Shown one piece after another: positions 7,191-13,777 of a DNA stretch of 13,777 nt. Source of the stretch: an uncultured Eubacteriales bacterium (GTDB taxonomy: Bacteria; Bacillota_A; Clostridia; Christensenellales; Aristaeellaceae); assembly GCA_900321945.1 (NCBI GenBank), contig ONXY01000331.1, forward strand, positions 1-13,777, written 5' to 3'. The notes under the pieces are model-generated. The model saw only the letters and a list, made by a program, of their open reading frames with translations, ran no database searches and was not told the DNA's origin. Both the position numbers and the translations under genes were made by a program. Position 1 is the first letter of the stretch. Each line of letters begins with the position of its first letter.

Positions 7191-8585
7191 ATGCCGGAGA
7201 CGGATGACCGGGAGCCGCGGGGGATGATCCCCCCCAACAGCCAGGAGGCGGAGATCAGCGTCCTGGGCGCCATGCTGCAGGACGCGGCGGTGGTTCTCCG
7301 CGCCATGGAAATCCTGAAAGCGGACGATTTCTATCTGGCGGAGCACCAGGAAATCTTCCGCGCCATGGCGGATCTGAACCGCGAACACAAGCCGATCGAT
7401 CTGACCACTCTGGCGGCGGAAATGATGCGCCGGGGAACGCTGGCCGGAGCCGGCGGGAGTCCCTATCTCATGCGGCTCATCAGCTCCGTACCGACGACGG
7501 CGAACGCCGGCGCGTATCTGGAGATCGTCCGGGAGAAAAGCACTCTTCGGAAGCTGATCGGCGCCTGCCGGGAGATCTCGCGCGAGGCTTACGCCCAGCA
7601 GTCGCCGGCACAGGAGATTCTGGCCGGCGCGGAGAAGGCGGTTTTCGACCTGGTGATGGACCGCACGGAGGGGGAAACCCTGAAGCCCGTGGGAGAGGTG
7701 CTGGTGAACACCTTCCGGCAGATCGAGGAGCTGGCCCGTCATCCCGGGGAGATTTCCGGCGTGCCGTCCGGGTTCGCGGACCTGGACAGGCTCCTGACCG
7801 GCCTGCATTCCGGCGAGCTGATTATTATCGGCGCCCGCCCGGCCATGGGAAAGACCTCCTTCGCCATGAACATCGCCGGCTACGCCAGCATCGTGAAGGG
7901 AAAGACCGTCGCGGTGTTCAGCATGGAGATGCCGCGGGAGCAGATTGTGATGCGGGTTCTCTGCAGCGAGGCCAAGGTGAATATGCAGAAGGTCCGGAAG
8001 GGAACGCTGGAGGACCGGGAATGGAACGCGCTGGCGAAGGCGCTGGGACCGATCGCCAACGCGCCGCTGTATCTGGACGATACGGCGGGGCTGACGCCCA
8101 CCGTGCTGCGCAGCCGGTGCCGCCGGCTTATGATGGACCGCGGGCTGGATCTGGTGATCGTCGACTATCTGGGCCTGATGCGCGGCGAGGGGCGGACCGA
8201 GAACCGCCAGCTGGAGGTTTCGGAGATCAGCCGCCGGCTGAAAGCCATCGCCCTGGAGCTGAAGATCCCGATCATCGCCTGCGCCCAGCTGAGCCGGGCG
8301 AACAAGGAGCGGGTCGACAAGAGACCCGTGCTGAGCGATCTGCGGGATTCCGGATCCATCGAGCAGGACGCGGACGTCGTGCTCTTCCTCCACCGGGAGG
8401 AATACTACAACCCGGACACCGAGGACAAAAACATCGCCGAGGTTATCGTGGCCAAGCAGCGGAGCGGTCCGCTCGCGACGGTCAAGCTGGCCTGGCTCAG
8501 CGATATCACCACCTTCGCGAACCTGGCCAGGGAGGATTATCCCGCGAAGCCGGGCGGAGCGGGGGACGGCGGCGCGCCGTATTAA
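7191..8585 (+). CDS. dnaB: Replicative DNA helicase DnaB (DnaC of Bacillus)
   Basis: This is the hexameric ring helicase that unwinds DNA at the replication fork and works with primase. The 464 residues match the family (about 450-470). The N-terminal domain begins PPNSQEAEISVLGAMLQD and includes DDFYLAEHQEIFRAM. The RecA-like domain starts at about 185 with SGVPSGFADLD. Walker A is GARPAMGKTS at 214-223, 'FSMEMPREQIVMR' follows, and Walker B is DLVIVDYLGLM with D325. The DNA-binding and finger segment includes SRANKERVDKRPVLSDLRDSG and QDADVVLFLHREEYY. The TTG at 7185 lies one base from the GAGGAG ribosome site (7178-7183), too close to use. The ATG at 7191 is seven bases away and is taken as the start. 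There is no sign of an intein, which dnaB genes sometimes carry. The C-terminal tail is Gly-rich. Confidence 0.97.
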   Translation: MPETDDREPRGMIPPNSQEAEISVLGAMLQDAAVVLRAMEILKADDFYLAEHQEIFRAMADLNREHKPIDLTTLAAEMMRRGTLAGAGGSPYLMRLISSVPTTANAGAYLEIVREKSTLRKLIGACREISREAYAQQSPAQEILAGAEKAVFDLVMDRTEGETLKPVGEVLVNTFRQIEELARHPGEISGVPSGFADLDRLLTGLHSGELIIIGARPAMGKTSFAMNIAGYASIVKGKTVAVFSMEMPREQIVMRVLCSEAKVNMQKVRKGTLEDREWNALAKALGPIANAPLYLDDTAGLTPTVLRSRCRRLMMDRGLDLVIVDYLGLMRGEGRTENRQLEVSEISRRLKAIALELKIPIIACAQLSRANKERVDKRPVLSDLRDSGSIEQDADVVLFLHREEYYNPDTEDKNIAEVIVAKQRSGPLATVKLAWLSDITTFANLAREDYPAKPGGAGDGGAPY

Positions 8586-8601
8586 GGAATAAGGAGCATA
8601 T

Positions 8602-9561
8602 ATGGAGAATTACAGGGTTTGCCAGCTGATCCGGGACAGCCGCTTCGAGGGCTTTCTGCTTGTGCGGGGCGCCGAGAAGAAGACGGACCGGAACGGACGC
8701 GACTACGTGGATATGAACCTGGGGGACCGAAGCGGGGAGATCAACGCAAAGATCTGGAACTGGGACGGAGTTCAGGAACTCCCGGAGGCCGGGAAACCCG
8801 TCAAGGTCCGGGGACTGGTGCAGGAATACAACGGAAGGCTTCAGCTGCGGATCGAGAAGTGGCGCGCGGCGGCGGAAGGGGATTCCGTACCCATGGAGGA
8901 GCTGGTGCCTTCCGCGCCTCGGACGGGGCAGGAAATGCTGGATGAGATCCGGAAAACCGTGGCCTCCTTTTCCGGCGAGAGCTACAGGAAGCTGACGGAG
9001 GAGATGCTCGCCATGGCGGGCGACCGGCTCAGCTGGTTCCCGGCCGCACAGCGCATGCACCACGCGGAGCGGAGCGGGCTGCTTCACCATACGACGGATA
9101 TGCTGCATATGGCGGAGGCGGCGCTGCGGGTTTATCCCTGGATGAACCGGGACCTGCTGCTGGCCGGGGTCATCCTGCACGACCTGGGCAAGCTGGAGGA
9201 ACTGAAGAGCGACGAGAGCGGCAATGTGACGGACTACACCCGGGACGGGCAGCTGCTGGGGCATCTGGTGCGGGGCATCACGCTGCTGAACCGGGCGGCG
9301 GAGAAGACGGGCGTCGGCGGGGAACCGCTGGTTCTGCTGGAGCACATGCTGCTTTCCCACCATGGCGAGGCGGAGTACGGGAGCCCGAGACCTCCCATGT
9401 TTCCGGAGGCGGAGGCGCTGCACTGGATCGACATGATGGACGCCCGGATGAACACCATGAAGGGCGCCTGGGAGAAAACCCCGGAGGGAGCGTTCAGCGA
9501 AAGAATCGCTTCCCTGGACCGGAGAGTTTATCATCCCCTGTATACGGAGGACGCGGAATAA
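8602..9561 (+). CDS. yhaM: YhaM-like 3'-5' exoribonuclease (OB-fold plus HD domain)
   Basis: B. subtilis YhaM is a Mn-dependent 3'-5' exoribonuclease that trims RNA and can act on single-stranded DNA; this 319-residue protein matches its length (314) and architecture. An OB-fold nucleic-acid-binding domain occupies about 15-88 (FEGFLLVRGAEKKTDRNGRDY, GEINAKIWNW, VKVRGLVQEYNGRLQLRIEK). The HD metal-dependent phosphohydrolase domain follows, with HHAERSGLLHHT (153-164), the HD pair in ILHDLGKLEE (H193, D194), GHLVRG with H221, LSHHGEAEYGSP (251-262) and IDMMDA with D280. All expected metal ligands are present. AAGGAG (8591-8596) precedes the ATG by five bases, and only 16 bases separate it from dnaB, so co-transcription is likely. 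Confidence 0.9.
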   Translation: MENYRVCQLIRDSRFEGFLLVRGAEKKTDRNGRDYVDMNLGDRSGEINAKIWNWDGVQELPEAGKPVKVRGLVQEYNGRLQLRIEKWRAAAEGDSVPMEELVPSAPRTGQEMLDEIRKTVASFSGESYRKLTEEMLAMAGDRLSWFPAAQRMHHAERSGLLHHTTDMLHMAEAALRVYPWMNRDLLLAGVILHDLGKLEELKSDESGNVTDYTRDGQLLGHLVRGITLLNRAAEKTGVGGEPLVLLEHMLLSHHGEAEYGSPRPPMFPEAEALHWIDMMDARMNTMKGAWEKTPEGAFSERIASLDRRVYHPLYTEDAE

Positions 9562-9626
9562 ACGGAAAACGGCCGCCCGGAGGGACGGCGGGAGGAAGAA
9601 CGGCAGACGGACGGGAGGAAAAGAAC

Positions 9627-10451
9627 ATGAGAAAACAGAGAGTATTGTGCCTGGTGCTGGCGCTCTGCGCCCTGGTGATGACGGGATGCCAGCAGAAGGA
9701 GGTTTTCGACACCACGCTGCCCGCCCAGCGGGACACCGACGCGCCGAAGACGGGCCAGGATCTGTACGGACCCGCGGAAACCGACCCGGTGGACTACGAC
9801 GACGGAAGCTATGATCCCGCCTCCGAGGAGGGGGGAGACTGGGAGAACGTCAGCGAGCCCGCGGGAGGAGACAGCGCCGCCACGGCGGCCCCCGTCATCC
9901 AGAGCGACTACGCGGGCGCCACGCCGGTGCTGATCGATCCGATCGACAAGCCCACGCCCACGCCGCTGCCCACCCTGTCCTTCACCTACGCGGCCTATGA
10001 GGCGGCAAGCCTTCACCTGACCTTCGAGGGACCCGCCGGATGGACGGTGAACGACACCGTGGCGGACACCTATACCCTGACCAACCCGAACACGGCCGTG
10101 GACTACGCCGCGTTCCTGACGGTGCGGGCGGTGCCGGTGAACAAGCAGTACACAAAGAGCGAACTGAACAGGGAAGTCAAGGGCATGCTGGACACCCTGT
10201 CCGGCGCCGGAGACCTGACGGGATTTTCTCCCTCCAACACCGCGGAGCGCACCTTCCTGGGCACTACGGGCGTTTACGCGAACTACAAGGCCGTGGTGAA
10301 GGAAACCGGGGCGGAGATCGCCGGACGGATCATCGTGGCCTGCGTGGACAAGACGCTGTACAGCCTGCACGTCAGCTATCCCCGCGGATACACGGACGTC
10401 TATGTGAGCGGCGTGTACGACAAATTCCGCCACAGCGTGAAGCGGAACTGA
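9627..10451 (+). CDS. Putative lipoprotein of unknown family
   Basis: I do not recognise the family. The 274-residue protein has a basic start (MRKQR), a hydrophobic core (7-18) and a lipobox-like VMTGC, with Cys21 as the predicted lipidated residue after signal peptidase II cleavage. Met at the -3 position is less usual. Residues about 25-116 are an acidic, Ser/Thr/Pro-rich, probably unstructured linker ending in TPTPLPT. A folded part follows (about 117-274): alternating strands such as SLHLTFEGPAGWTVN, YAAFLTVRAV, TTGVYANYKAVVK and KTLYSLHVSYP, with one Lys/Glu-rich helix (178-192) between. The 'GPAGWTV...' start and the length resemble compact PsbP/Mog1-like alpha-beta domains, but that is a weak impression. 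GGGAGG (9613-9618) precedes the ATG by eight bases. No terminator separates it from yhaM upstream or from the large secreted protein downstream. Confidence 0.8.
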   Translation: MRKQRVLCLVLALCALVMTGCQQKEVFDTTLPAQRDTDAPKTGQDLYGPAETDPVDYDDGSYDPASEEGGDWENVSEPAGGDSAATAAPVIQSDYAGATPVLIDPIDKPTPTPLPTLSFTYAAYEAASLHLTFEGPAGWTVNDTVADTYTLTNPNTAVDYAAFLTVRAVPVNKQYTKSELNREVKGMLDTLSGAGDLTGFSPSNTAERTFLGTTGVYANYKAVVKETGAEIAGRIIVACVDKTLYSLHVSYPRGYTDVYVSGVYDKFRHSVKRN

Positions 10452-10539
10452 GAAAGGCCGGGGATTCGCGGTATTCCGCGGGAACGGCGGAGCCGGAACA
10501 ACCGGGAAACCGGAACAAAGGATGGAGGCTTTCCGAGCC

Positions 10540-13500
10540 ATGAGAGGACGGACCCGTTTTATCTTGCTGCTTCTGACGCTGACGCTGGCCGCCGGCCTGG
10601 CGGTTCCCGCGTCGGCGGAGGTCATGACCCTGGGGGTCTGGCTGCGGGGAATCCGGATCCAGGAGGACGGCACCGCGGTTCAGGTGCCTGTCAGCGGATC
10701 CTTCCGCGTGCTGCAGGGCGGCATCGAGATGGGGATCATTGAAGCCGGAACGGACACGCTGACCCTGAGCGAGGGCGCCGGCGTGGTGCTGGAACCCATG
10801 GCGGAGACCTTTACGGGAGCGTGGGACCTGAGCGGCGCCCGGACCGCGGTGAACTGGACGGACGGAAACGTTACGGTGCCCGTACTGCTGCAGGAAGCGC
10901 GGGCGCAGGAGACCGGGACGGCCCGGGAGGAGACCGGCAGCGCGGCGTCCGCCGGCAGGGAGGAGACCGGAAAAGAGGGCCGGGAGACGGAATCTCCGGA
11001 TTCCGGCCTGACGGAACCGGAAACGACCCCGGCCCCGCAGGAAGCCCTGCGGACGCCGGAGCTGAACATGACCCCCGTGCCCACCGCGGAACCCACGCAG
11101 GCTCCGGACGTCGGGATGCTTTCCGCTTCGGAGGAAAGCGGGACGTTCCGTATCAAGGCGTTCTACGACGGGAACAACAACGGGGAATGCAGCGTCTACG
11201 AGGTGGGCGTCGCCGGCATTCAGGTCTATCTGACGGACATGGAGGACCGGGCCGTGACCGGCGGAACAACAGGCGCGAACGGAGAGATCACGCTGCCCGG
11301 GCTGGCGCCCGGCAGCTACCGGATCCGCGTATCCCTGCCGGAGAAATGGGGCTTCAGCCGGAGAGCCAAGGAAACCGGGCTGAACAGGTCCGTCATGGAC
11401 TTCTCCTCCCAGGCGGAGCAGGACAGCGCGCCGATTACCGTATCCGCGGGCGAGACGGTGGAGCGGGGCGTGGGTCTGCTGAAGGGCGTGACGGTCAGCG
11501 GCGTATGCTGGCTGGACGAAAACGCCAACGGCATCATGGAAAAGAACGAGCCCCGGATCGCGGGAGCGCACGTTACCCTCAGGGGCCAGAAGAACGGCCT
11601 GGAGTATGAAACCTACTCCGGGGCGGACGGAAGCTTCAGAATCGTCCGCGTCCGCGCGGGATTCTACGATTTCATCGGCTACGCCCCGGACGGCATGATG
11701 TTCACCCGGTACAGCAAAACCGGCGGAAAGAACCGCTCCGTGCTGACCGCGGAAGGAAAATCAAAGGCCGCGAGAACGCTGGACCTGAACGACGGATTTG
11801 ACGAAGCGAACCAGAATATCGGGTATGCCTGGGCGGGAAGCGTCAGCGGCATGGTGTTCCTGGACGCCAATTACAACGGAATGTACGACGAGGGCGAAGC
11901 CCCCATGCCCGGCGTGAAGGTGACGGCGATCAAGCAGATCAAGGACGAGGAAATCGCCGTGGCCTACTCCGGGGAGGACGGGCGGTACGTTCTGACCGGG
12001 CTGCGCGGCTTTACCTACAAGATCCGCGCGGTGCTGCCGGAGGACGGGAGCGACTTCACCCGTACCGTGTCCGACCCGGCGGGCAATCATTTCGCCGCCC
12101 GGGAGGGCCGGCGTGAAAACTTTATGAAGGACGTGGTCCTGAAGGACGGGGAAGCCCGCGAGATCAACGTCGGCGCCATTTACTACGGGTCCGTCAGCGG
12201 CACCGTGTACATGGACGACGACTTCTCCGCCACCCTCAGCGGCGGCGAGAAGGTGGTTCAGGATATCAGCGTCTCCCTGCTGGACGGGGACGGACGGCTG
12301 CTGGAAACCAGGGAGACCGGCGCGAAGGGAACCTACAGCTTCACCCGTCTGACCCCCGGGAAATACAGCCTGCAGATGACCGCGCAGGCGGGATACGCCT
12401 TCACCCGGAAAGGGGAGGGCAACGTAATGCTGAACCGTACCGGAGGCGCCGGATATACGGAAGTTTTCGAGGTGCCCCTGGGAACGGACGTCATCGGCAT
12501 GGACGCCGGCATGATCCGGCCCGCGTCGGTGCGGGGCGCCGTGTTCGCCGACCGGAACGACAACGGAGTCCGGGACGCGGACGAGAAGGGCCTGACCGGA
12601 ACGGTCGTGCGGCTGATGAGCGAAGAGGGGGAGGCCTTCTCCGCCGAGATCGGCGAGAGCGGCGACTTCCTCTTCGACGCGGTGATGCCCGGACGCTACT
12701 GCCTGGAATACAGACTGCCCGAAACCGGCGTTTTCGCGCGGACCGGAGCGGGGGGAAACACCGTGTCCGGCGAGGAGGGCACGGGCCGCGGCGAATGGTT
12801 CGACGTGAAGACGGCGGACAATATCGCGGCGCCGCTCTGCGGCGGCCTCACGCTTGGATCCATCGGCGGAACGGCCTTCGCGGATCACGACGGATCGGGA
12901 ACCCGGGAAGGAAACGACGAGCTCCTGGCCGGCGTGCGGCTGACGCTGACCCCCTCCAGGGAGGATCTGGAGGAAACGACCGCGGTAACCGGAGGGGACG
13001 GAGCGTTCCTGCTGGAGGGACTGCGTCCGGACCGGTATACCCTGACGCTGACCCTGCCGGAGGGAAGGGTGACCAGCCGGCTGACCGGCGTGACGCTGCC
13101 GGTCGTTTCCGGGCGGACCACCCAGACGGCGGAGCTGGACCTCACCATGGGGAAGAACTGGACGGATCAGCAGCTGGGCGCCGTTTATCCCGCGAAACTG
13201 CGGGGACGGGTCTGGCTGGACGAGAACAACGACGGTCTGCTGGATCCGGAGGAACAGACGCCGGAGGGATACGAGATCGTCCTGACCGACGAGGATACCG
13301 GAGAGCTTTTCGATACCCTGCGGACCGGACCGGACGGCGGGTTTGAGACGGCCGGTCTGGTGCCGGGGAGCTTCACCGTGTCCTTCGTACTGGGCGGGGA
13401 TATGGACGCTCCGGCGGACGGAGACTGCACCTTTGCCCGGGAGGACGGACGCATGGTCATGACCGGCGTCGCCCTTCAGGAAGGGGACGTCCGGGACAAT

Positions 13501-13777
13501 CTGCTGCTGGGTCTGATCCGCTACACCGCCATGGGAGGCAGAGTCTGGATCGACCGGGGCAGCGGCGCGGAAGACCTCGCCGGCGCGAAGATCCTGCTGC
13601 TGGACGGGGAAAAGAACACGCTCCGGACAGCCGAAACCGCCGAAGACGGCGCGTGGCGCTTCACGGGGCTGATGCCCGGAACCTATTACGTCCGGGCGGA
13701 GCTGCCGGAGGGCGTGGTGGCCGCGGAACCGGACGACGAAAGGCTGGATTCCGGACTGATCTCCGTGGCGACGGAAA
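10540..13777 (+). CDS. Large secreted SdrD B-like repeat surface protein (3' end outside window)
   Basis: Frame 1 is open from the ATG at 10540 to the window's last base, 1,079 complete codons without a stop, so the true protein is longer. Residues 1-27 form a clear signal peptide (RGRTR, hydrophobic 7-22, cleavage after PASA). Residues 28-120 form a beta-rich N-domain (GSFRVLQGGIEMG...). Residues about 122-199 are a low-complexity stalk with repeated EETG and a TPVPTAEPTQAP segment. From residue 200 there are at least eight tandem domains of 111-119 residues resembling SdrD B/Cna B-type repeats. These are prealbumin-like beta sandwiches of adhesins that often bind calcium through a D-x-N-x-N-G-x-x-D-x-x-E loop. 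A C-terminal sortase or membrane anchor would lie beyond the window. GGAGG (10524-10528) is 11 bases upstream. An in-frame ATG at 10522 is possible but has no spaced ribosome site. A role as adhesin or surface stalk is inferred from the family; the ligand is unknown. Confidence 0.88.
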   Translation, partial: MRGRTRFILLLLTLTLAAGLAVPASAEVMTLGVWLRGIRIQEDGTAVQVPVSGSFRVLQGGIEMGIIEAGTDTLTLSEGAGVVLEPMAETFTGAWDLSGARTAVNWTDGNVTVPVLLQEARAQETGTAREETGSAASAGREETGKEGRETESPDSGLTEPETTPAPQEALRTPELNMTPVPTAEPTQAPDVGMLSASEESGTFRIKAFYDGNNNGECSVYEVGVAGIQVYLTDMEDRAVTGGTTGANGEITLPGLAPGSYRIRVSLPEKWGFSRRAKETGLNRSVMDFSSQAEQDSAPITVSAGETVERGVGLLKGVTVSGVCWLDENANGIMEKNEPRIAGAHVTLRGQKNGLEYETYSGADGSFRIVRVRAGFYDFIGYAPDGMMFTRYSKTGGKNRSVLTAEGKSKAARTLDLNDGFDEANQNIGYAWAGSVSGMVFLDANYNGMYDEGEAPMPGVKVTAIKQIKDEEIAVAYSGEDGRYVLTGLRGFTYKIRAVLPEDGSDFTRTVSDPAGNHFAAREGRRENFMKDVVLKDGEAREINVGAIYYGSVSGTVYMDDDFSATLSGGEKVVQDISVSLLDGDGRLLETRETGAKGTYSFTRLTPGKYSLQMTAQAGYAFTRKGEGNVMLNRTGGAGYTEVFEVPLGTDVIGMDAGMIRPASVRGAVFADRNDNGVRDADEKGLTGTVVRLMSEEGEAFSAEIGESGDFLFDAVMPGRYCLEYRLPETGVFARTGAGGNTVSGEEGTGRGEWFDVKTADNIAAPLCGGLTLGSIGGTAFADHDGSGTREGNDELLAGVRLTLTPSREDLEETTAVTGGDGAFLLEGLRPDRYTLTLTLPEGRVTSRLTGVTLPVVSGRTTQTAELDLTMGKNWTDQQLGAVYPAKLRGRVWLDENNDGLLDPEEQTPEGYEIVLTDEDTGELFDTLRTGPDGGFETAGLVPGSFTVSFVLGGDMDAPADGDCTFAREDGRMVMTGVALQEGDVRDNLLLGLIRYTAMGGRVWIDRGSGAEDLAGAKILLLDGEKNTLRTAETAEDGAWRFTGLMPGTYYVRAELPEGVVAAEPDDERLDSGLISVATE
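11137..13777 (+). repeat. Eight or more tandem SdrD B-like domain repeats
   Basis: Repeats begin at about residues 200, 319, 435, 552, 664, 775, 887 and 998 of the large protein (bases 11137, 11494, 11842, 12193, 12529, 12862, 13198, 13531), a period of 111-119 residues. Each opens with a G-x-V-x-x-D-like strand and an Asp/Asn-rich loop: DGNNNGECSVYE, DENANGIMEKNE, DANYNGMYDEGE, a degraded DDDFSATLSGGE, DRNDNGVRDADE, DHDGSGTREGNDE, DENNDGLLDPEE and a shortened DRGSGAE. Each has a late turn of the form L-x-PG-x-Y followed by a strand ending in LP in most copies (LAPGSY, VRAGFY, LRGFTY, LTPGKY, VMPGRY, LRPDRY, LVPGSF, LMPGTY). The repeats are diverged in both DNA and protein, so this is an old duplication series rather than a recent expansion. 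Confidence 0.88.

Noticed and set aside
6606..8393. 595-codon minus-strand frame opposite rplI and dnaB
   Set aside because: It covers two unmistakable housekeeping genes on the other strand; its His/Gln/Leu/Arg-rich composition is typical of an antisense shadow.
10467..10480. Hairpin between the lipoprotein and the repeat protein as a terminator
   Set aside because: It is a five-bp stem with no T-run after it on the plus strand.
10372..11571. 399-codon minus-strand frame opposite the start of the large repeat protein
   Set aside because: The plus strand has a signal peptide, ribosome site and repeat domains; the minus frame shows no recognisable features.
11761..12888. 375-codon minus-strand frame inside the repeat protein
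   Set aside because: It lies within the tandem domains and has no ribosome site or motif; it is a shadow of the coding strand.

Overview
The window reads as an ordinary chromosomal stretch from a GC-rich, anaerobic member of the Clostridia (Bacillota). The evidence is strong AGGAGG-type ribosome binding sites, the Firmicutes order rplI-dnaB followed by a YhaM-type exoribonuclease, a MurG of the clostridial type, an FprA-type diiron flavoprotein typical of anaerobes, a Gram-positive-style lipoprotein, and surface-protein linkers rich in TP/EP. From general memory, the combination of high GC, Thr-Pro linkers and large B-repeat surface proteins fits gut or rumen lineages near the Christensenellales. 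That placement is inference only.

Layout. 1-615: C-terminal part of a parvulin-type (PpiC/SurA-like) peptidyl-prolyl isomerase carrying an 18-bp tandem repeat, closed by a strong terminator. 685-2708: a DUF975-like membrane protein overlapping murG by 4 bp. 2763-3920 (minus): FprA-type flavodiiron protein, convergent with murG across a bidirectional terminator and with its own sigma-A-type promoter. 4077-5568: a family 2 glycosyltransferase and a Nudix (ADP-ribose pyrophosphatase-like) hydrolase. 5653-6360 (minus): purC, convergent with the Nudix gene across a second bidirectional terminator and transcribed from a near-consensus promoter. 6361-6695: divergent purC/rplI control region. 6696-13777: a co-directional run of rplI, dnaB, a yhaM-like gene, a putative lipoprotein gene and a very large secreted protein gene open at the window edge. 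I see no terminator inside this run.

How the genes work together. Most are housekeeping functions placed side by side: peptidoglycan lipid II synthesis, purine synthesis, translation, replication, RNA turnover and defence against oxygen or NO. The least ordinary part is the right-hand 4.2 kb. There a lipoprotein of no recognised family precedes a secreted protein with a signal peptide, a low-complexity stalk and at least eight SdrD B-like repeats of about 111-119 residues. The last two genes may build one cell-surface structure.

I found no CRISPR array, mobile element, tRNA, rRNA, phage gene or recognised defence system. Many other long open frames exist on both strands, but they are shadows caused by high third-position GC. 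Nothing here convincingly reveals an undescribed multi-gene system. The best leads are the B-repeat protein with its lipoprotein neighbour, and the repeat-bearing isomerase.
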